From assembly GCA_039029395.1 (NCBI GenBank), contig JBCCGG010000032.1, positions 13,507 to 77,506 on the forward strand: DNA of 64,000 bases, written 5' to 3'. Positions 61,901 through 64,000 of this stretch are shown piece after piece. The translations under genes and the position numbers were made by a program. Position 1 is the first letter of the stretch. Each line of letters opens with the position of its first letter. Origin of the DNA: JBCCGG01 sp039029395 (lineage in GTDB: Bacteria; Pseudomonadota; Alphaproteobacteria; Kiloniellales; JAKSDN01). The notes under the pieces were generated by a model that was not told the origin of the DNA, searched no databases, and saw only the letters and a list, made by a program, of their open reading frames with translations.

Positions 61901-64000
61901 GCCGATCCGCACTGTCGGCGCGGCGATCTCGCCACCGCTGTCGATGAAAACGGTTGCCGTGCCGCCGTTCGTGGCTTGGCTGGTCTGCACGCCGATTCCC
62001 AGGAAGCTACCGGCATTGAGCAGCGAACCTTGGCCCGTGACGTTGACGAATCCAACGCTGCCGGGGTCAATCGCTATATAGATCTGGTCGCTGCTCGCGA
62101 CACCGCCCGTTGTCACGAGGAGCGTGCCGTCGCCGAAGTTGCCGACCTCGAGCCTCGAGGTGTCGCCCATGACCGAAATGGTTGAGGGGCCGTCGGTGCC
62201 GTCGACCGACACCACGCCCCTGGCATCGGCGCTCTGGTCGCCTATCGCCAAGCGCGCGGCTCCGCCCATACCGTTCACGGTGAAGCTGCCGCCGGAGATA
62301 ACCGCCAGGGAGCCAGATTGTTGGCTCGGCACAACGCTGCTGTTTTGCCCGACCGAAACCTCTGCGCCCGGTCCCTCAATCAAGAATTCCGCCTCGGCTG
62401 TGACCACGAGGGTGCCGGTGCCCGCGCCGCCCAGGATCAAGACAGGGATGCCCCCAAAGGGATCGGAGATCGTAAAGCTCGAGCCGGGACCCGTAACGGA
62501 GAGGATGCCGTTGCCGCCCGCGTTGGCGCCCAGGTTGACGCCGGGAAACTGTGAGCCCGCTTGGCCGATGACCTGCACTTCACCGCCGTCGCTCACGGTC
62601 ACGCTGCCCGTGCCGTCGACCCCGATGTCCGCCGTTGCGCCGAAGGGCCCGAACGGCGGCGCGAACGCGCCTTGCAGGGTCAGAAGGCTATTGATGCCGG
62701 TGACACTCACGGAGCCGAAACTTCCCGCGGCGTCGCCCACGCCCAAGAACAGGGCAGAGACGCTCGCTCCGTTGTTGATGTCGAAGAAACCGTTGCCCGC
62801 CAGGCCCACATTGATTCCGTTGTTGGTGCCGGTGGCGTTGAACTGGGATTGCAGACCGGAAACGCTCATGGACCCCGTCGTTCCGGGATCAATCCCGAGA
62901 CGAACGGTGTTGGCCGAGGCGGTACCGTTGAACACGCCGAGGTTTGCGAGGTTGGCATGGCCGATATCCAACTGCTCGGCCTGCAGGTTCGCGCCCGGAA
63001 AGATGAGGTTGAGGCTGCCGGCGATACCAATCACGCCGCTGCCGGGCCGCGCCGCGTCCTGGGCCACTGTCAGGCTGTGGTCGCCGCTGAAACTCAAGCT
63101 GTCGTTGTTGTCGATCGACAGGCGGTCGAGCGTGGCGTCGATGTCGAGCGTCACCGTGGATAGGGCGCCGTTGCCACCGTCGATGAAGGCATTGAAGAAA
63201 TCGACCCCGTCATTGTTTGGGAATACCGCGTTGGTACCGGTGGGGTCGAAGCTCCACATCGCGCTGCTGAACAAGCCGTTGCCCCCAGTCCAGGTGGCAT
63301 CGAAGATCCCGCCGGCCAGCGGTACCACCGTCAGCTCGAAATCGTCGAACACCGAGGCCTGGGAGGGGTCTGTCGCGGTCACCCGCAGGGTCAAGGTTGC
63401 CTCGTCCTCGGCGCCCGGCGTACCCGTGAAGCTGTTGACCTCCGGGTCGAAGGTCAACCAGGCTGGCAAGGCGGAGCCATCGGCCTGGGTGGCGCTCAAG
63501 ATGAGCAGGTCGCCGGTGTCCACGTCATCGAAGGTGCCGGCCGGCACCATGAAATTGAACAGCTCGCCGACCACCGCCCCCTGGTCCGCTAGGGGCATAG
63601 CAACAAACGGCGGATCGTTCTCGCCGGTCACCGTGATCGTGACGTTCGCGGTCGCGAAGCCGCCCTGGCCGTCGGCGATACGGTAGCTGAAGCCGTCGTT
63701 GCCGTTGGGCCCGTCCTGGGCCAGGGCCTCGAAGGCCCCGTTCGGGTCGTAGTCGAAGGTGCCGTCGGCGCCCAGCGTCAGGAGCGCGCCAGAGCCAAGC
63801 ACGATCTGCTGGCCGACACTGGCCGCGCTGCCGTTCACCTGGTCGACTGTCAGGGGGTCCTCGTCCGGGTCGAAGTCCGCCCCGCCGCCGTTGTCGGCCA
63901 GAACGTTGCCCGCAAGCAGGCCGTTCTCCAGAACCCCGAAAGCGTCGTTCTGGGCCACCGGGTCCTGATTGCCGGCGCCCACCAGGATCTGGAACTGGTC
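58982..64000 (-). CDS. Giant RTX/cadherin-like type I-secreted exoprotein (5' end outside window)
   Basis: At least 1672 residues; the frame is open to the right edge. From the N-terminal side: a VCBS/cadherin-like tandem repeat (nt 63950-63610), a putative Ig domain (63600-63320), a beta-helix of T5SS/PEP-CTERM-associated repeats (about 63290-61850, e.g. GTGSVTVSDGGEV), a CSPG/cadherin-3-like part (61510-61150), RTX nonapeptides (61130-60790; GGDGDDTLLG, GESGDDILDGGAGDD), a six-bladed-looking beta-propeller like DUF4394 (60720-59965), more RTX repeats, and a C-terminal type I secretion domain ending ASLSEESIQIA. Probably a surface adhesin. Two nested insertions are noted in the findings. Confidence 0.88.
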   Translation of the reverse strand, partial: DQFQILVGAGNQDPVAQNDAFGVLENGLLAGNVLADNGGGADFDPDEDPLTVDQVNGSAASVGQQIVLGSGALLTLGADGTFDYDPNGAFEALAQDGPNGNDGFSYRIADGQGGFATANVTITVTGENDPPFVAMPLADQGAVVGELFNFMVPAGTFDDVDTGDLLILSATQADGSALPAWLTFDPEVNSFTGTPGAEDEATLTLRVTATDPSQASVFDDFELTVVPLAGGIFDATWTGGNGLFSSAMWSFDPTGTNAVFPNNDGVDFFNAFIDGGNGALSTVTLDIDATLDRLSIDNNDSLSFSGDHSLTVAQDAARPGSGVIGIAGSLNLIFPGANLQAEQLDIGHANLANLGVFNGTASANTVRLGIDPGTTGSMSVSGLQSQFNATGTNNGINVGLAGNGFFDINNGASVSALFLGVGDAAGSFGSVSVTGINSLLTLQGAFAPPFGPFGATADIGVDGTGSVTVSDGGEVQVIGQAGSQFPGVNLGANAGGNGILSVTGPGSSFTISDPFGGIPVLILGGAGTGTLVVTAEAEFLIEGPGAEVSVGQNSSVVPSQQSGSLAVISGGSFTVNGMGGAARLAIGDQSADARGVVSVDGTDGPSTISVMGDTSRLEVGNFGDGTLLVTTGGVASSDQIYIAIDPGSVGFVNVTGQGSLLNAGSFLGIGVQTSQATNGGTATVFIDSGGEIAAPTVRIGTSARLAGDSQVTGSVTSFGTIEPGFVVGTLTIVGDYLQDVGGTLDVEVAGNEADLLMVDGSATLVDGAIIDVSVFAVPPVPGDYTILETTGGIIGNAANLVVVDDDPDDAFTYSVQIVGMSLVLTVATTMSQPPVISTNTGVSVSTGGTADITFMELEASDLDNDPFELTFNLIDLPDFGSLELGTGLEGDPPPVILGLGESFTQEDIFSNALRYIHDGGDSQADSFGFVLDDSTGNILPPETFVVTVGGSGQTLPGTPEPDLLAGGDGDDTLLGFASSDILDGGAGFDTADYSGDAAQGGANGVTVNLSTGIATDGFGDMDALISIEAVVGTQFIDTLIGDANDNRLSGESGDDILDGGAGDDRLTGGLGVDVIDGGADIDTAEFVNRVRADLQASDAVTRVDEASTIETLNTMTGAVVTTPFPDTLFLDGFGVNANGILYSVEGGSDQVFEINLGTTTITALGSVGAGGSVSDVDFLANGMMLGVTGRNVGSELWSIDPSTGAGTFIGDTGLSGGLSGLAINSTDQVYASTVDGIPRISTLVQLNPATAAVIGAPIPILDGMGNQLVIGDLAFQPGTDVLFGVLGGSNRSSLEPSPTELYTIDVTTGLATLVGPITDGVEDRTFSGGLGFGPDGTLIHGGFYAILETDLLISIENVSGTDLNDILIGDINDNILDAFGGVDRLESGGGSDSLFGGGGTDFFVFSSATIGTGLPRIEDPEINEIIRVDGADFSGNVIDGDGSTVGPGEVQLAVNGGISTLFLGLDAVAGSDGAFELVGNFLAADFALSGSQITIINNWNQDEGFVPNVGAKDSEHPVVQGDDKDNSLQGSDGDDVLIGGGGMDTLVGGAGADKFFFLTPEDGATVGQNQPVSVSGASGDIIADFQISQGDTIGINGEAFGVTDLTAANFATIEGEYDGTNSQGEAYGNGDPAFLADGQGNLIYDQNGAAEGYTIVANVGEASLSEESIQIA

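Noticed and set aside
62124..63686. 520-codon plus-strand frame opposite the RTX gene
   Set aside because: Proline/serine-rich and without any recognisable domain, while the opposite strand has clear repeat domains.
1..64000. CRISPR arrays, insertion sequences or prophage genes
   Set aside because: No regularly spaced repeats, transposase, integrase or phage structural genes were seen.

Overview
The window is gene-dense, high-GC chromosomal DNA from an alphaproteobacterium, most likely a Rhodospirillales or Kiloniellales-type lineage. This rests on gene order and gene types: a hemC-hemD-mitofilin-like-hemY block divergent from tsaD-gpsA, the block SDHAF4 (DUF1674)-htpX-rsmB-rpe-heparinase-purH, a CtrA-like receiver, a mitofilin-like inner-membrane protein and TTG/GTG starts with good Shine-Dalgarno sites. 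No IS element, prophage or CRISPR array is visible. The assignment is by eye only.

1-12.4 kb: heme synthesis (hemC, hemD, mitofilin-like, start of hemY, minus strand) faces tsaD, a 2OG-Fe(II) oxygenase and gpsA, which are translationally coupled. A 33-bp perfect inverted repeat plus a second hairpin separates them from the ADP-heptose genes hldE and gmhA (LPS core). A cupin, a Tat-exported amidohydrolase, a TauD-type dioxygenase and a receiver-PilZ response regulator follow.

12.4-20.1 kb: an EamA transporter, two tandem near-identical Tat-exported peptide/nickel-type solute-binding proteins each with its own terminator, then a MocR regulator divergent from a PNPOx-like gene and a GNAT gene, with likely MocR operator boxes between them.

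20.1-33.6 kb: housekeeping genes SDHAF4, htpX, rsmB, rpe, heparinase II/III and purH. Between heparinase and purH sits a polysaccharide insert: a WecA/MraY-like sugar-phosphate transferase, a large secreted repeat protein on the opposite strand, and a CapD/WbpM-type UDP-sugar dehydratase. An aminotransferase-DUF2000 pair follows purH.

33.6-52.7 kb: membrane proteins (VTT, SLC13 permease with RCK_C domains, Bax inhibitor-1), the YbbA/YbbP-type ABC pair divergent from tesA, a FIST-domain protein, an aldo-keto reductase, thpR, then a compact protein-modification cluster (fructosamine kinase, two LMW tyrosine phosphatases, a class III sirtuin), a UDG-family protein, an amidase, a UbiH-type hydroxylase, and amtB behind a sigma-54 promoter with tandem upstream palindromes.

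52.7-64 kb: tRNA-Gly(GCC), then a minus-strand operon that reads giant RTX/beta-repeat exoprotein (5' end outside the window), type I secretion ABC transporter, HlyD-type adaptor, and a CHASE2 nucleotidyl cyclase whose catalytic domain is split by Sel1 repeats. This looks like a surface-protein export system coupled to a cyclic-nucleotide sensor and is the most unusual part of the window.
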